From assembly GCF_025860405.1 (NCBI RefSeq), contig NZ_CP063785.1:4836001-4900000 (forward strand): 64,000 nucleotides of DNA, in the 5' to 3' direction. Position numbers and translations under genes: made by a program. The stretch comes from Tolypothrix sp. PCC 7712 (GTDB lineage Bacteria; Cyanobacteriota; Cyanobacteriia; Cyanobacteriales; Nostocaceae). The notes beneath the pieces were generated by a model. That model did no database searches. It was not told the DNA's origin and saw only the letters and a list, made by a program, of their open reading frames with translations. Numbering within the stretch: the first letter of the stretch is position 1; each line of letters begins with the position of its first letter. This document shows, in pieces, positions 43,456 to 53,138 of this stretch.

Positions 43456-46401
43456 TTAAAGCTTCTGTCGCGCCATGAGTTGAGCAAAGAGTCCTGGTTG
43501 CTTGGCGAGTTGATGAAAACTACCTTCTTGAACTACACGACCATTTTGGAATACATAGATACGATCAGCGTTGCGAATGGTACTGAGACGGTGGGCGATC
43601 GCAATTCTGGTGACTTTTAACCGTTCTAAGCTTTGGCTGACAATTGCTTGGGTGCGGTTATCTAAAGCGCTGGTGGCTTCGTCAAATAGCAGGATTTTGG
43701 GTTTTAAAACGAGCGATCGCGCAATTAATAAGCGCTGGCGTTGTCCACCGGAAAGGTTGCTACCACCTTCACTAATTACAGTGTGCATTCCCATTGGCAT
43801 GGATTCAATATCTTCAGCAAAGCCAGCCATCCGCGCTGCTTCCCAGGCTTCATCCATTGTGATTGTCGCACCACTGGCGATATTTTCAAAGATGGATGCA
43901 GATGTTAAGCGGCTATTTTGCATCACTACGCCTAATTGTCGGCGGACTGCATGGACATCTAACCCCGCTAAATCTTGACCATCAAAGTAAATTGTCCCTG
44001 ATTCCGGTGCATCAAACCCTAGTAATAAGCGGAATAGTGTGGATTTACCACTCCCAGAAGCACCCACAAAGGCGATAAATTCTCCCGGTTCCGCGTGGAT
44101 ACTAACATCATCTAAGGTTAAAGGCCCGTCATCACGATAGCGGAAAATCACATGATCGACTACTACCCGCCCAGAAAGTCGCCCAGGATCAGCTTTTTCT
44201 GTGTCTACTTCCGGTTTAGCTGCCAAAATCGGCTGTGCGCGTTCCCATAATGGCACGATTTGCAGGACATCTACAACTGTACTGCTAAGGCTAGTAGCAC
44301 CACCGATAAATGTTCCAAATGCGGCATTAAAAGCTAAGAATACACCTGTAGATAAACTACCTGATTGGGATTCCTGAATTAAACTAGTGGCAAACCAAAA
44401 TAAACAAGCTGTGGTTAATGCTGGCAGGATTTTATTAATTACCGCCACAATATCCTCAATATTTTGAGTACTCAGCATCCATTTAATTTGCTGACTATAT
44501 TGTTTACCCCAAAAAGCAAAGGCGCGGGCTTCAGCCCCAGCAACTCGCAGTTTAGTTACACCGTTAATTAACTGCACCATCACCCCTAAGAGTTGTCCTT
44601 GTAATTCGAGTAAGGGGCGAACTTTCCGCAGGGTGGAAATACCAGAAAATAAAGTTACACCAATATTCACCAACGCTACCACTAAAGCAATTAACGCTAG
44701 GGAACCGTTGTAATAAAACAGCAATCCTAAATTTAATAATGCAAATAAGCTGGTAAATATACTTCTTAAAACTGTACTACTCAGCCTTTGGCGGATTTGA
44801 CTTACCGCACTCACCCGGGAATTTAAATCCCCAATGGAGAACTTACGGAAAAACGAGGCTTTGAGATTCAACAGGCGATCCCAAACTGCCGCTTGAGTGG
44901 TAGCATCAGCAAAGGTTTCTACCCGCATAATGGCGAAACCTTGGGCTAGTTGAAACAAAGTGCTACCAAAAGCTGTAGCCAACAATCCTAAAGCAATTTG
45001 CCCTAATAAACTGCGATCGGCATCGGGAATAGCACTATCAATTAAGATGGCGGTAGCTTGGGGGGTAATCATTCCTAATAAAGTCGTCGCCACACCCGCA
45101 ATCACGACAACCATCAATTCCTGGTAATGTCCTTCCAGGGCAAACTTTAACAAGTCCAGGGTACTGAGGACTTTATCTGGTAAAGGACGGTAAAAAGTGT
45201 AACCAGTCTGCGCTAATCTCGCCGCAGTTCTCGCATTAATTAATGTACGCGATCGCCTGATGGGATCGAACATTTCATAGCGGGTATCTGATACAGGTAA
45301 CAACGCCACTGGATAATTATCTTCCAGGGTGTAAGCCAGCATCGCGCCGCTATCTTTCTTCCACCACTTACCTTGTAACGAAATCGTTCGCATCCGCAAA
45401 CGAGAAGCCCGGGCGATCGCTTGTAGCGGATCTTGAATGCGTTTCATATCTTCCGACTTCGCCGGCGGACGAATTGTTACACCCAAAGTCCGCGCCACCG
45501 CACCAGCCGCAATCAACAAAGCTTGCTGGGGATCGTTAGCAATTCCTACCTCAAAACTACCACTATTAGCAGGCTTGAGTAAAAAAGCTAACTCACTCAG
45601 CGTTTCCTCCATCACCTGAGAATTGAGGTGTTGGCGTTCTTGAAAGCGCTGGGTTTCTGCCTCAGTTTCCTCCTGTTCTAAAAGATACAAACTCCCCAAA
45701 ACATATATATGCAGGTGCGCCATCCCCGCCAGCAGAGTATCAGGATCGTGAATATCAGCAGTACTGAGAGATTCCAGCTCAACCATATCCTCAGCTTGGA
45801 ACCACATATCTGCACTCAACGGCAAAAATTGCGTTCTCCCTTGGAGTTGTCGAAGACATCGCCCTGTAATCAACAATTCCTCAAACCCCATCCAAGTTGC
45901 ATAACCAGTTTGGATTTGTACCCAAGATACCAACTCGCGCTGTGGTTGAAAAATTTGCCCATTATTCAGGGAAAAATATCTTACCCCTTCCTCTTGAAAC
46001 GGTAATCCAGGGGGAGTAATTACAGATAAAGCCAATCCTAGCTGCTCAATCCAACCCTCAATTAAAGTTAAAGCTTCACCATGACCACCAGCAAGAAATT
46101 CCCGAAAATCCTTTACCGAAACCTTCAAAAGTTCAGTTTCCTCAATCGACACCGCCACCAACTGATAAGGTAAGGGTTGCGAATCACTAGGAATACCAAA
46201 CATCGCCTGTCTGGTGCGAGTAGTAAACAAATAACGGCGAGTACCTTCCGCCACCCCTTCCTTCAGTGGAATCGCAAACACCGCCAATGAACCAGATTTT
46301 ACAACCCAAATAGTCTCCGGATCATCCAGAATAATCGGCTCATTACCCTTAATCTGATAATATTCTCCCGGCAAGCTAACAATGCGAACTTGATCCAACA
46401 T
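43456..46401 (-). CDS. NHLM-type peptide-export ABC transporter (permease/ATPase, no peptidase)
   Basis: 981 residues. The N-terminal ~150 have a nucleotide-binding-like beta roll (IILDDPETIWVVKSGSLAVF); a further ~250 precede the membrane part, then five or six helices (ELMVVVIAGVATTLLGMITP; ALIALVVALVNIGVTLFSGI), and an ATPase domain with Walker A GASGSGKST, signature SNLSGGQRQR, Walker B ILLFDEATSALD, and H in IAHRLSTIRNAD. This is the plan of the NHLM bacteriocin-export permease/ATPase, which works with a C39-peptidase ABC partner. It is the last gene of the leftward secretion operon; a repeat tract separates it from the C39 gene. Confidence 0.9.
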   Translation of the reverse strand: MLDQVRIVSLPGEYYQIKGNEPIILDDPETIWVVKSGSLAVFAIPLKEGVAEGTRRYLFTTRTRQAMFGIPSDSQPLPYQLVAVSIEETELLKVSVKDFREFLAGGHGEALTLIEGWIEQLGLALSVITPPGLPFQEEGVRYFSLNNGQIFQPQRELVSWVQIQTGYATWMGFEELLITGRCLRQLQGRTQFLPLSADMWFQAEDMVELESLSTADIHDPDTLLAGMAHLHIYVLGSLYLLEQEETEAETQRFQERQHLNSQVMEETLSELAFLLKPANSGSFEVGIANDPQQALLIAAGAVARTLGVTIRPPAKSEDMKRIQDPLQAIARASRLRMRTISLQGKWWKKDSGAMLAYTLEDNYPVALLPVSDTRYEMFDPIRRSRTLINARTAARLAQTGYTFYRPLPDKVLSTLDLLKFALEGHYQELMVVVIAGVATTLLGMITPQATAILIDSAIPDADRSLLGQIALGLLATAFGSTLFQLAQGFAIMRVETFADATTQAAVWDRLLNLKASFFRKFSIGDLNSRVSAVSQIRQRLSSTVLRSIFTSLFALLNLGLLFYYNGSLALIALVVALVNIGVTLFSGISTLRKVRPLLELQGQLLGVMVQLINGVTKLRVAGAEARAFAFWGKQYSQQIKWMLSTQNIEDIVAVINKILPALTTACLFWFATSLIQESQSGSLSTGVFLAFNAAFGTFIGGATSLSSTVVDVLQIVPLWERAQPILAAKPEVDTEKADPGRLSGRVVVDHVIFRYRDDGPLTLDDVSIHAEPGEFIAFVGASGSGKSTLFRLLLGFDAPESGTIYFDGQDLAGLDVHAVRRQLGVVMQNSRLTSASIFENIASGATITMDEAWEAARMAGFAEDIESMPMGMHTVISEGGSNLSGGQRQRLLIARSLVLKPKILLFDEATSALDNRTQAIVSQSLERLKVTRIAIAHRLSTIRNADRIYVFQNGRVVQEGSFHQLAKQPGLFAQLMARQKL

Positions 46402-46454
46402 GATTATTCCTGCTTCCTAAAACTAATACGGCGTTGCTAAATAAAGGGATAAGA

Positions 46455-46602
46455 GTCGCACGCAAAGGCGCAAAGACGCAAAGAATCGTTTTTTGGCATT
46501 TTCAAGAATATAAATTATCCAAATGAACGAACCACAGAGGACACAGAGAGATGAAGTTTTTGCATTCTTACTTTGCGCCTTTGCGTCTTTGCGTGAGATA
46601 AA
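46455..46602. repeat. Inverted repeat (CGCAAAGGCGCAAAGACGCA...)
   Basis: ACGCAAAGGCGCAAAGACGC is mirrored by GCGCCTTTGCGTCTTTGCGT about 100 bases on, with CCACAGAGGACACAGAGAG between. This dispersed element is common in filamentous cyanobacteria. It lies between the two ABC transporter genes and could form a long hairpin in the operon mRNA. Confidence 0.75.
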
Positions 46603-46637
46603 AAAGATGTAGTTCATCCCCAAAACAATCTGTAATC

Positions 46638-48887
46638 TTACTTCTCCTCAATCGCTTCCCCCTCACTGCGAATCAACTCCAAATACTTCCCTTCCACTTG
46701 CTGCAATTGCTCATGAGTCCCACGTTGCACCACCTTGCCCCGATCAAAGACAATAATCTCATCGCAATCCCGAATTGTACTTAAACGGTGGGCAACAATA
46801 ATACAAGTACAACCCCTCTCCCGCAACTTGCGATCGATTAACTTCTCCGCTTCAGAATCCAGCGCACTTGTAGCTTCATCCATCACCAAAATTGCTGGAT
46901 TATTCACCAAAGCACGGGCAATTTCTAATCTTTGACGCTGTCCCCCACTTAAATTAGTTGCCCCTTCTGCCAAGTCAGCATTGTAACCACCAGGCATAGA
47001 AAGCACTACATCCTGAATCTCTGCATCCTTACAAGCGCGAACTAAATTACTAAAAGGTACCGTAGAATCCCAAAGCGTGAGATTATCGCGCACACTACCA
47101 GCAAACATCGAGATATCTTGTTCTACCAGCGCCAGTGAATGATTAATAATGGAACGGGGAATATCTTTTCGCGATTTCCCATCAAATAGAATCTCCCCAC
47201 CCCAAGGTTCGTATAATCCACATACCAGCTTGGCAACGGTTGATTTACCAGAACCGCTACCACCAACTAAGGCGACGCGTTGACCGGGTTTGAGTGAAAG
47301 ATTAAGATTTTCAATTAAGGGAGCTGCGGAGCGATTATAACCAAATGTGAGGTTACGAAGTTCTACATAACCTTGCAGCCGCACATTTGCCTTCGGTACA
47401 TCATAAGCTGTGGGTAGAGGTGTTTCTTCACTCACCGCCGGATCGATCGCATTATGTAAAACATCATCAAGGCGATTGAGATTACCTTCCATTTCTTGAA
47501 GTTCACCAGCCAGACTCACCAAACTATTCACAGGTTCGAGGAATCTTTGCATTAAGGCTTGAAAGGCAATCAACATCCCAATACTGAGTACGCCATCCAT
47601 TACCCGCAGCCCTCCCACCACCAGCAACAGCATTGAGGTAATTGAGGTGAGAAATGATGGTAAAACACCGACAGTTTGATTAGTAGTATCCATTTCCTGA
47701 CGGGCGTTTATCGACTTAGCATAATAGCCAGCCCACCGGGAAAAGAATTCTGATTCTAGCCCTGAAGCCTTCAGGGTTTCCATACTTTGCAAGCCGGAAA
47801 TGGCTACGCCACTAACTTTACCTTGTTCTTGCATTAATCGCATATTGGCATCGACGCGTTGCCGAGAAACCCAGCGCCACACGGTAATATTAATAATTAC
47901 GAAAGCAATACCAATTAAAGTCAGAACAGCATCATATTGCAGCATCACCGCGCCATAAAAGGCGACAGTGAAAATAGAAATCACTGTGGTAGCTAATCTA
48001 CCGGAAAGCAAATTCGCCAAATTATCATTGAGGTGAACGCGGTTACTAATTTCCCCCGCAAACCGTTGATCGTAAAAACTCACTGGTAGGCGGAGAATAT
48101 GCCACAAAAAGCGACTAGACATCCCCACAGCCAGCTTAATTTTTAAACGACGCAAAAATTGCAACTGAAGTAAAGTTAAAAAACCATTTAAGATAGCAGT
48201 TAAAATAATGCCGAGAATTAAGGGACGCAACCAATCATTTCTGCCTTCAATTAAGACATGATCGACAAATGTTTGCGAAAAGGCGGGAATAGCTAACCCT
48301 GGAATTACTAATAACAATCCGGCGATCACACAGTAAACCAAAGCACCCAAAGAACTCTGCAATCTGTCCCATAAAGCTAGTGTCAGGCTGGGTTTACGTC
48401 CACCTGTTCGGAATTCTGTACTTGGTTCCAGAACTAAGACGACACCAGTAAAAGACTGATCAAATTCTTGGGGGGAAACTGTACGGGGGCCAGTAGCCGG
48501 ATCGTTGAGATAAACCTTATCTCTACTAAATCCTTCAACAACTAGAAAATGGTTAAAATTCCAGAAGATAATATAAGGACATTCGAGTTTACGTAACCCA
48601 TCCAAATCAACCTTAAAGCCTTTCGCTTGCATCCCATAGATCCGGGCTGCACTGAGAATATTTGACGCTTTACTCCCATCCCGCGACACACCGCAAGCTA
48701 GACGGAGTTCTGCCAAGGGAACAACCCGATTGTAATAACCAAGAATAATTCCTAATGCGGCAGCACCACATTCCACCGCTTCCATTTGTAACAGAGTAGG
48801 AGTGGGACGACGGCGATCGGGAGGGCTAATCAGCCGCCGAATTTTTTTTAATCTACGCCCAAGTTGGGATTGAAGAGTTCGCCACAT
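46638..48887 (-). CDS. NHLP-type ABC transporter with C39 peptidase domain
   Basis: 749 residues. The N-terminal C39 cysteine protease cuts leader peptides after Gly-Gly: C40 in MEAVECGAAALG, H113 in NFNHFLVVEG, D129 in LNDPATG, all present. Six transmembrane helices follow (about 190-470), then the ATPase: Walker A GGSGSGKST, signature TNLSGGQRQRLEIARAL, Walker B ILVMDEATSALD, H-loop IIVAHRLSTI. It should process and export the GG-leader peptides encoded at 52026-54961. It shares the leftward operon with the HlyD adaptor and the NHLM ABC gene. Ribosome site before ATG is weak. Confidence 0.93.
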   Translation of the reverse strand: MWRTLQSQLGRRLKKIRRLISPPDRRRPTPTLLQMEAVECGAAALGIILGYYNRVVPLAELRLACGVSRDGSKASNILSAARIYGMQAKGFKVDLDGLRKLECPYIIFWNFNHFLVVEGFSRDKVYLNDPATGPRTVSPQEFDQSFTGVVLVLEPSTEFRTGGRKPSLTLALWDRLQSSLGALVYCVIAGLLLVIPGLAIPAFSQTFVDHVLIEGRNDWLRPLILGIILTAILNGFLTLLQLQFLRRLKIKLAVGMSSRFLWHILRLPVSFYDQRFAGEISNRVHLNDNLANLLSGRLATTVISIFTVAFYGAVMLQYDAVLTLIGIAFVIINITVWRWVSRQRVDANMRLMQEQGKVSGVAISGLQSMETLKASGLESEFFSRWAGYYAKSINARQEMDTTNQTVGVLPSFLTSITSMLLLVVGGLRVMDGVLSIGMLIAFQALMQRFLEPVNSLVSLAGELQEMEGNLNRLDDVLHNAIDPAVSEETPLPTAYDVPKANVRLQGYVELRNLTFGYNRSAAPLIENLNLSLKPGQRVALVGGSGSGKSTVAKLVCGLYEPWGGEILFDGKSRKDIPRSIINHSLALVEQDISMFAGSVRDNLTLWDSTVPFSNLVRACKDAEIQDVVLSMPGGYNADLAEGATNLSGGQRQRLEIARALVNNPAILVMDEATSALDSEAEKLIDRKLRERGCTCIIVAHRLSTIRDCDEIIVFDRGKVVQRGTHEQLQQVEGKYLELIRSEGEAIEEK

Positions 48888-48904
48888 AGTTCGTGTTCAG
48901 TAAG

Positions 48905-49165
48905 GATTTGTCGGGGAGGGGGATGAAGGAGATGAAGGAGATGAGGGAGATGAGGGGGATGAGGGGGATGAGGGAGATGAGGAAGATGAGGGGGATGAGG
49001 GAGATGAGGGAGATGAGGAAGATGAGGGGGATGAGGGAGATGAGGAAGATGAGGGAGATGAGGGGGATGAGGGAGAAATTACTATTACCCATTACCCATT
49101 ACTCATTACTCATTACTCATTACTCATTACCCCATGCCCCATGCCCCATGCCCCATGCCCCATGC
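48905..49165. repeat. GAGATGAGG 9-bp array plus ATTACTC and CCCATGC heptamers
   Basis: About 17 tandem 9-bp units (GAGATGAGG, GGGATGAGG, AAGATGAGG), then ATTACCC/ATTACTC heptamers, then CCCCATG heptamers. They separate the HlyD and C39 genes of one operon. Frames through it are not genes. Confidence 0.88.
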
Positions 49166-49169
49166 CCAA

Positions 49170-50612
49170 TTAATACATTCCACTCCAAGAACGGAGTATG
49201 GGAAAAACAAAAGAAATTGGTGATTGTTCGTCAACTTTGACGCGGACTGAGGAGGTAGTTCCTGAGGTGACTTTGGCTTCTGGCCCCTTTGAAGATGACC
49301 AGCGAAAACCGCTTTTAGTTGAGGGATCTGCATCGAGTTCAGCGAAGACTTGAATTTGCGGCCCTTGGGAGGTTAAGCCTTGCAAAATTTCTGCACCACC
49401 AACAACGCTGGATGCGCTTTCTTTGGTGACAGGGAACGACGAAACACTGGTTACCTTGGCGATGATTCCGCCAAAGCGTTCGCGCTTCACAGTAGAGGGA
49501 GTGATTTGCAACTCCATACCTTTTTGAATCTTTTTACCTTCGCTGACTGGGAAGAATGCAACTCCCACTAACTTATCAGTGGAATCTTGAGCTTGAATTG
49601 TGCCAATACGCGCCCCTTCTTCCAAGCTTTGTCCGGGAACAACCGTCAGTTCTAAGATTTGACCGTTGAAGCTGCTAATAACCTTATTTCTATCTTTTAA
49701 TTGCGATTTTAATTGCGCGATCGCTCTTTCGGTTTCTTGAATTTCTTTTTTCCGATTGGTGGCGATCGCTAAATCTTGTTCGGCTTGGGAAGCTAATTTA
49801 GTATCTAATGTTGCTAACTGGGCTTGTAGTTCTTTAGTAGCGTTTAAGTTAGCTAAATATTGCCTTTGGGCATCGGCTTCTTTGACATCCAGTTGTTTCA
49901 GTTGCGATTGAATTTCATTAATCCGGCTTTTACTATTAAGAAATTCCTGCTCCGCTTGCAGCACAGTATCAGTAGATACAGCACCTTCCCGGCGTAATTG
50001 TTGCCGCAATTCAAACCTTTCTTGAAAAGTTGGGACTAGCTTGCGTGTGGTTTCCAACTGTTGCTCTAAAGTCCGCCTTTCTTGGCGAATTGACTCTAAA
50101 CCCTTCTCCCGCAGAATTGGGGTTACAGATTTAGTAGTATCTAAACTTTGTAACAGTGCTTGACGCTGTTGTTGCGTTGCACCCTGATCCAGAACTGTGC
50201 GTTGCGCTTGCAAAGAATTAGCGCTGCGGTCTTGTTCTTGCAGTTGCAACAGCTTCGCCCGTGCCATATCCAACTTTTCTTGCAGTTCCGTTTGGTCGAT
50301 AGTTGCAATCACCTGTCCCTTCTTAACGCGATCGCCTGGACGCACAAACAAATTCAAAATTTGCCCAGAACTCGGAGACTGAAAAGGCACAACCTTACTA
50401 GGGAAAACCACTACCCCTTGTCCATTCACAGTAATGGGAATCCGACCGTAAACACTCCAAGCCACTCCCACCGCCACCAAAGAACCCAACGCCGCCAACG
50501 GAATCCACTTCTTCGGCTGCACCACCTGCATCAATTGATCCAGGCGTTCCGGGGAAGATAAACGATCCAGCGCTTCTTTACGAAATATATTGTTTTTTTG
50601 AGCCGTAACCAT
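49170..50612 (-). CDS. NHLP/NHLM secretion HlyD-type membrane-fusion protein
   Basis: 480 residues from ATG 50612, chosen because TTTGGAG lies just ahead; an in-frame ATG at 50645 sits inside simple repeats. A cytoplasmic N-terminus is followed by one helix (WIPLAALGSLVAVGVAWSVY), a lipoyl-like half (VPFQSPSSGQILNLFVRPGD), about 200 residues of coiled coil (ERRTLEQQLETTRKLVPTFQ; QSQLKQLDVKEADAQRQYL), the second lipoyl half (NGQILELTVVPGQSLEEGA), and a beta domain. It links the ABC exporter to the periplasm. The C-terminus runs to the edge of the repeat tract. Its partners are at 46638 and 43456. Confidence 0.9.
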   Translation of the reverse strand: MVTAQKNNIFRKEALDRLSSPERLDQLMQVVQPKKWIPLAALGSLVAVGVAWSVYGRIPITVNGQGVVVFPSKVVPFQSPSSGQILNLFVRPGDRVKKGQVIATIDQTELQEKLDMARAKLLQLQEQDRSANSLQAQRTVLDQGATQQQRQALLQSLDTTKSVTPILREKGLESIRQERRTLEQQLETTRKLVPTFQERFELRQQLRREGAVSTDTVLQAEQEFLNSKSRINEIQSQLKQLDVKEADAQRQYLANLNATKELQAQLATLDTKLASQAEQDLAIATNRKKEIQETERAIAQLKSQLKDRNKVISSFNGQILELTVVPGQSLEEGARIGTIQAQDSTDKLVGVAFFPVSEGKKIQKGMELQITPSTVKRERFGGIIAKVTSVSSFPVTKESASSVVGGAEILQGLTSQGPQIQVFAELDADPSTKSGFRWSSSKGPEAKVTSGTTSSVRVKVDEQSPISFVFPILRSWSGMY

Positions 50613-50645
50613 AGTGACTCCAAATATAAATAGGGCATTGGGCAT

Positions 50646-50765
50646 GGGGCATGGGGGAAAGGGTAATGGGTAATAGTAATTTCTCCCTCATCTACCTCAT
50701 CCCCCTCATCCCCCTCATCTACCTCATCCCCCTCATCTCTCCCTGCTCCCTGCCCCCTGCCCCCT
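50646..50765. repeat. Simple repeats between HlyD and cNMP genes
   Basis: GGGCATGGGGCATGGGG, GGGTAAT, then CTACCTCAT/CCCCCTCAT 9-bp units and CCCTGCC heptamers. The tract supplies the last few bases before the stop of the next gene. Confidence 0.8.
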
Positions 50766-50767
50766 GC

Positions 50768-51865
50768 TCAATTCGCCTTCAACTGCTTCAACATCCAATC
50801 AAACCGCGTTCCTGCTAGGGTTACTTGGGCTAAAAATCCGGAACTTAGTTCATCTTCATAAGTAAGGCTACTGTCTAAAGATTTACCGGAACTATATGTA
50901 ATTCTGCCGTAACCCAGGCGATTGATAATTCCTTGCTGCTTGTCTGCTAGCAATATTGCTAACACGCGATAGAATCGGGCAGCAAAACCCACATCATGTA
51001 ACAATTTTGCAGCCAATCGCCAACGGGGAATAGCCAGAACGATCGCATCTTCAATGGCGCGAATTGTCATCGGTGGTGGACTGGCTTCTACAAAGGGGGT
51101 TTCGCCTACCATGTCGCCGCGCGATAATCTAGCAAATTCTGTTTCGATGGTTTCTGTGTTTTCTAAATTAGAAAAGGCGCGGGTGAGGGGGTTGCTAGCA
51201 TCTTCGGCAGTGGAAGCTACCATTTTGCCATCTAATAAAATATAAAAAGCATCAACGGGTCGTCCGGCTTGAAATAAAACTTCTCCCGCCAAAATTCTCT
51301 TAGCTTCGCCGGCTGCAATCATCCAGCCGATATCGCTATCGCTTAATTCCGCAAATGTAAATAAAATCTCGCGGATTTGCGGTTGGAAGAGTACAATTGT
51401 GCTTTGACCAATTTGGCTGACAATTTGTTCTAAACGGTGAGCCAATAAAACTGCGATCGCGCGATAAAAATGAGCCGCAAAGGTAATATCTTCTTGGAGT
51501 TTTTTCACCAATTCCTGCTGCGGAACCATCAGCACTAGAGACTTTTTCGCAGCTTTAATCGTCGTTGCAGACTGGTAGGATGTTAAGAAAGGCATTTCTC
51601 CCACCACTTCCCCATTTGTCAGTCTTGTAATCTCCCGTCCTGACAATTCGCCACCTTCTAAGGCTGCAAACGCCCGACCAATCGGGTTATCGTCAGCTTG
51701 AGCAACAGAAACGGACAATGCACCATCGAGTAAAATATAAAGCGCATCAACCGGTGCCCCTTGGCGGATGAGAATCGTGCCGGCAGTAATTTCTTCTCTC
51801 CGACCCGTTGCTAATATCCAGTCAATATCACTATTTGTGAGTTCCTTCAGTAGAACTTCTGTCAT
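50768..51865 (-). CDS. Protein with two cyclic-nucleotide-binding domains
   Basis: 365 residues formed by two similar halves, each a cNMP-binding beta roll followed by helices: ILATGRREEITAGTILIRQG, APVDALYILLDGALSVSVAQ, then GEMPFLTSYQSATTIKA; and MIAAGEAKRILAGEVLFQAG, RPVDAFYILLDGKMV, then GETPFVEASPPPMTIRA. In both, the phosphate-binding cassette is modified (GEMPF and GETPF followed by S instead of the usual E-L-A-x(4)-R-x-A), so ligand binding is uncertain. No DNA-binding or kinase domain is attached. It lies between the precursor genes and the exporter on one strand, suggesting a regulatory or scaffold role in secretion. Such genes accompany NHLP loci in cyanobacteria. Confidence 0.85.
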   Translation of the reverse strand: MTEVLLKELTNSDIDWILATGRREEITAGTILIRQGAPVDALYILLDGALSVSVAQADDNPIGRAFAALEGGELSGREITRLTNGEVVGEMPFLTSYQSATTIKAAKKSLVLMVPQQELVKKLQEDITFAAHFYRAIAVLLAHRLEQIVSQIGQSTIVLFQPQIREILFTFAELSDSDIGWMIAAGEAKRILAGEVLFQAGRPVDAFYILLDGKMVASTAEDASNPLTRAFSNLENTETIETEFARLSRGDMVGETPFVEASPPPMTIRAIEDAIVLAIPRWRLAAKLLHDVGFAARFYRVLAILLADKQQGIINRLGYGRITYSSGKSLDSSLTYEDELSSGFLAQVTLAGTRFDWMLKQLKAN

Positions 51866-51954
51866 AATTTAAATTCCTTCTGTTCTGCTAACGGGAGAGA
51901 AATGGGGAGTGCAGAAATAACTACCGATCAATCTCCCCATCGCGCAAACTCAAA

Positions 51955-52025
51955 AGGATGAAGTGTCAAGGATAAAGGATGAAAATAGGTAGATATTTCA
52001 CCCTTTATCCTTCATCCTTCATCCT
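51955..52025 (-). terminator. GGATAAAGGATGAA inverted tract between precursors and export genes
   Basis: AAGGATAAAGGATGAAAATA and CACCCTTTATCCTTCATCC can pair, with further TCCTTCA heptamers. It stands right after the last precursor gene, where an attenuator would let more precursor than exporter be made. The role is inferred. Confidence 0.45.
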
Positions 52026-52256
52026 TCATCCTTCAGATGATTCACTAGTGTAAGTGTGAGAATTGCCGTACTTATCTTTCCAATAAGGAAGCTTTGTATT
52101 TTTGAGATGTTTTGTAATTTCTTGAGATACATCATTATAAATATCGCTTGTGGGATACTGACCTGGATAAGGTTCACCCACAGCCACACCACCTGCAATA
52201 GTTATCAGTTCTTCAGCTGATAATTCTTGTACTTCGATTTTCTTTTCATTTTCCAT
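52026..52256 (-). CDS. Double-glycine leader peptide precursor, type 3
   Basis: 76 residues from ATG 52256, fixed by AAGGAG with a good spacing; a longer in-frame start at 52319 is unlikely. Leader MENEKKIEVQELSAEELITI ends AGG, the C39 cut site. The predicted product is about 50 residues (VAVGEPYPGQYPTSDIYNDV and on), rich in Tyr, Asn, Lys and Ser, with no Cys. The product differs from the seven-copy family, but the leader is related (ELSAEEL..IAGG). It lies at the 3' end of the precursor set. Confidence 0.85.
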   Translation of the reverse strand: MENEKKIEVQELSAEELITIAGGVAVGEPYPGQYPTSDIYNDVSQEITKHLKNTKLPYWKDKYGNSHTYTSESSEG

Positions 52257-52435
52257 TGAAATTGTTTCTCCTTGTAATAAATTTAAAATCGAACGAACAT
52301 TGATTGACACCAGAAACATTACAGAAACTCAATTTTGGAACTTCCAGAAAATAAATTATCCAATTAACAAGAGTAAATATTCTCTTACTCTCCCTACCAA
52401 GAAAGCTATAGGATATTGTTTTAATTGGAAGTTTC

Positions 52436-52732
52436 TTATGCAGAACCGTCGAGTGCAGATGAACCGCCAAATAACTCGTTAAGCACTTTTAAATCATCGG
52501 TTGTTGCATCAACAATGGTGACTTGGAGAAATGACGATTCTATGGTTTCTGCCTTAAATGCTGAATTTGCTAATCTTTTATGAGATCCAGATACAGTTTG
52601 GTCGTTAGATATCACTGTCGATGCAAATCTTGCAGCTTGAAACTTCAGACTGAAACCACCAGCTACTTCGTCTAACTCCTCATCCGACAATTCGGTCACG
52701 TCATCATTAGGAGTAATTTCGTCACCTAACAT
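52436..52732 (-). CDS. Double-glycine leader peptide precursor, type 2
   Basis: 98 residues from ATG 52732, giving a leader (MLGDEITPNDDVTELSDEEL, then DEVAGG) like the others. The product part (FSLKFQAARFASTVISNDQT and on) is about 70 residues with no Cys and contains an ARFAST...SSF.Q.. segment faintly like the seven-copy family. An in-frame upstream ATG at 52783 would extend the leader with hydrophobic residues; no clear ribosome site decides. Probably exported by the same system. Confidence 0.75.
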   Translation of the reverse strand: MLGDEITPNDDVTELSDEELDEVAGGFSLKFQAARFASTVISNDQTVSGSHKRLANSAFKAETIESSFLQVTIVDATTDDLKVLNELFGGSSALDGSA

Positions 52733-52827
52733 AATCGGTTGTTTTGTGATTGAATTGAATTCAATAAAGAGGGCGATCATCAAACTAGCTAGCTAGTCAA
52801 TTAAGCCCTTATCTAGTTACAGTAGAG

Positions 52828-53043
52828 TTATTTGCCTGTTGTTTGTTCTTCAAAAAGAGCAGCTTTAAAATCATCTGTGGATTGGAAAACTTTACTACGA
52901 ACTCCGTTACGATCTGCTTCAAGTGTAGTGATTTGAAAATCTGTCAACTCTGCGGTGAAAGCTTCTGCTCTACGACTTGCACCACCAGCAACGTTATCTA
53001 GTTCTTCAGAAGATAGTTCTTGGGGTTGAATGTGGTCAGACAT
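52828..53043 (-). CDS. GG-leader peptide precursor, array copy 1 (divergent)
   Basis: 71 residues. Leader MSDHIQPQELSSEELDNVAGG (21 residues with the cut site), then a 50-residue product ASRRAEAFTAELTDFQITTL and on, ending EEQTTGK. It is the most diverged of the seven: charged residues replace Ala and the N-Q-S-N-N segment is changed. AAGGAG eight bases before ATG. It is the most 3' copy in transcription order. Confidence 0.9.
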   Translation of the reverse strand: MSDHIQPQELSSEELDNVAGGASRRAEAFTAELTDFQITTLEADRNGVRSKVFQSTDDFKAALFEEQTTGK

Positions 53044-53138
53044 GATGTTTTCTCCTTGAGGTATGATGGGTTAAAAATTAGTCATAAAGTTGAGATAGGG
53101 GAAGAATCCCCTTTACTCAACACCAAGTGAAGAACGAA

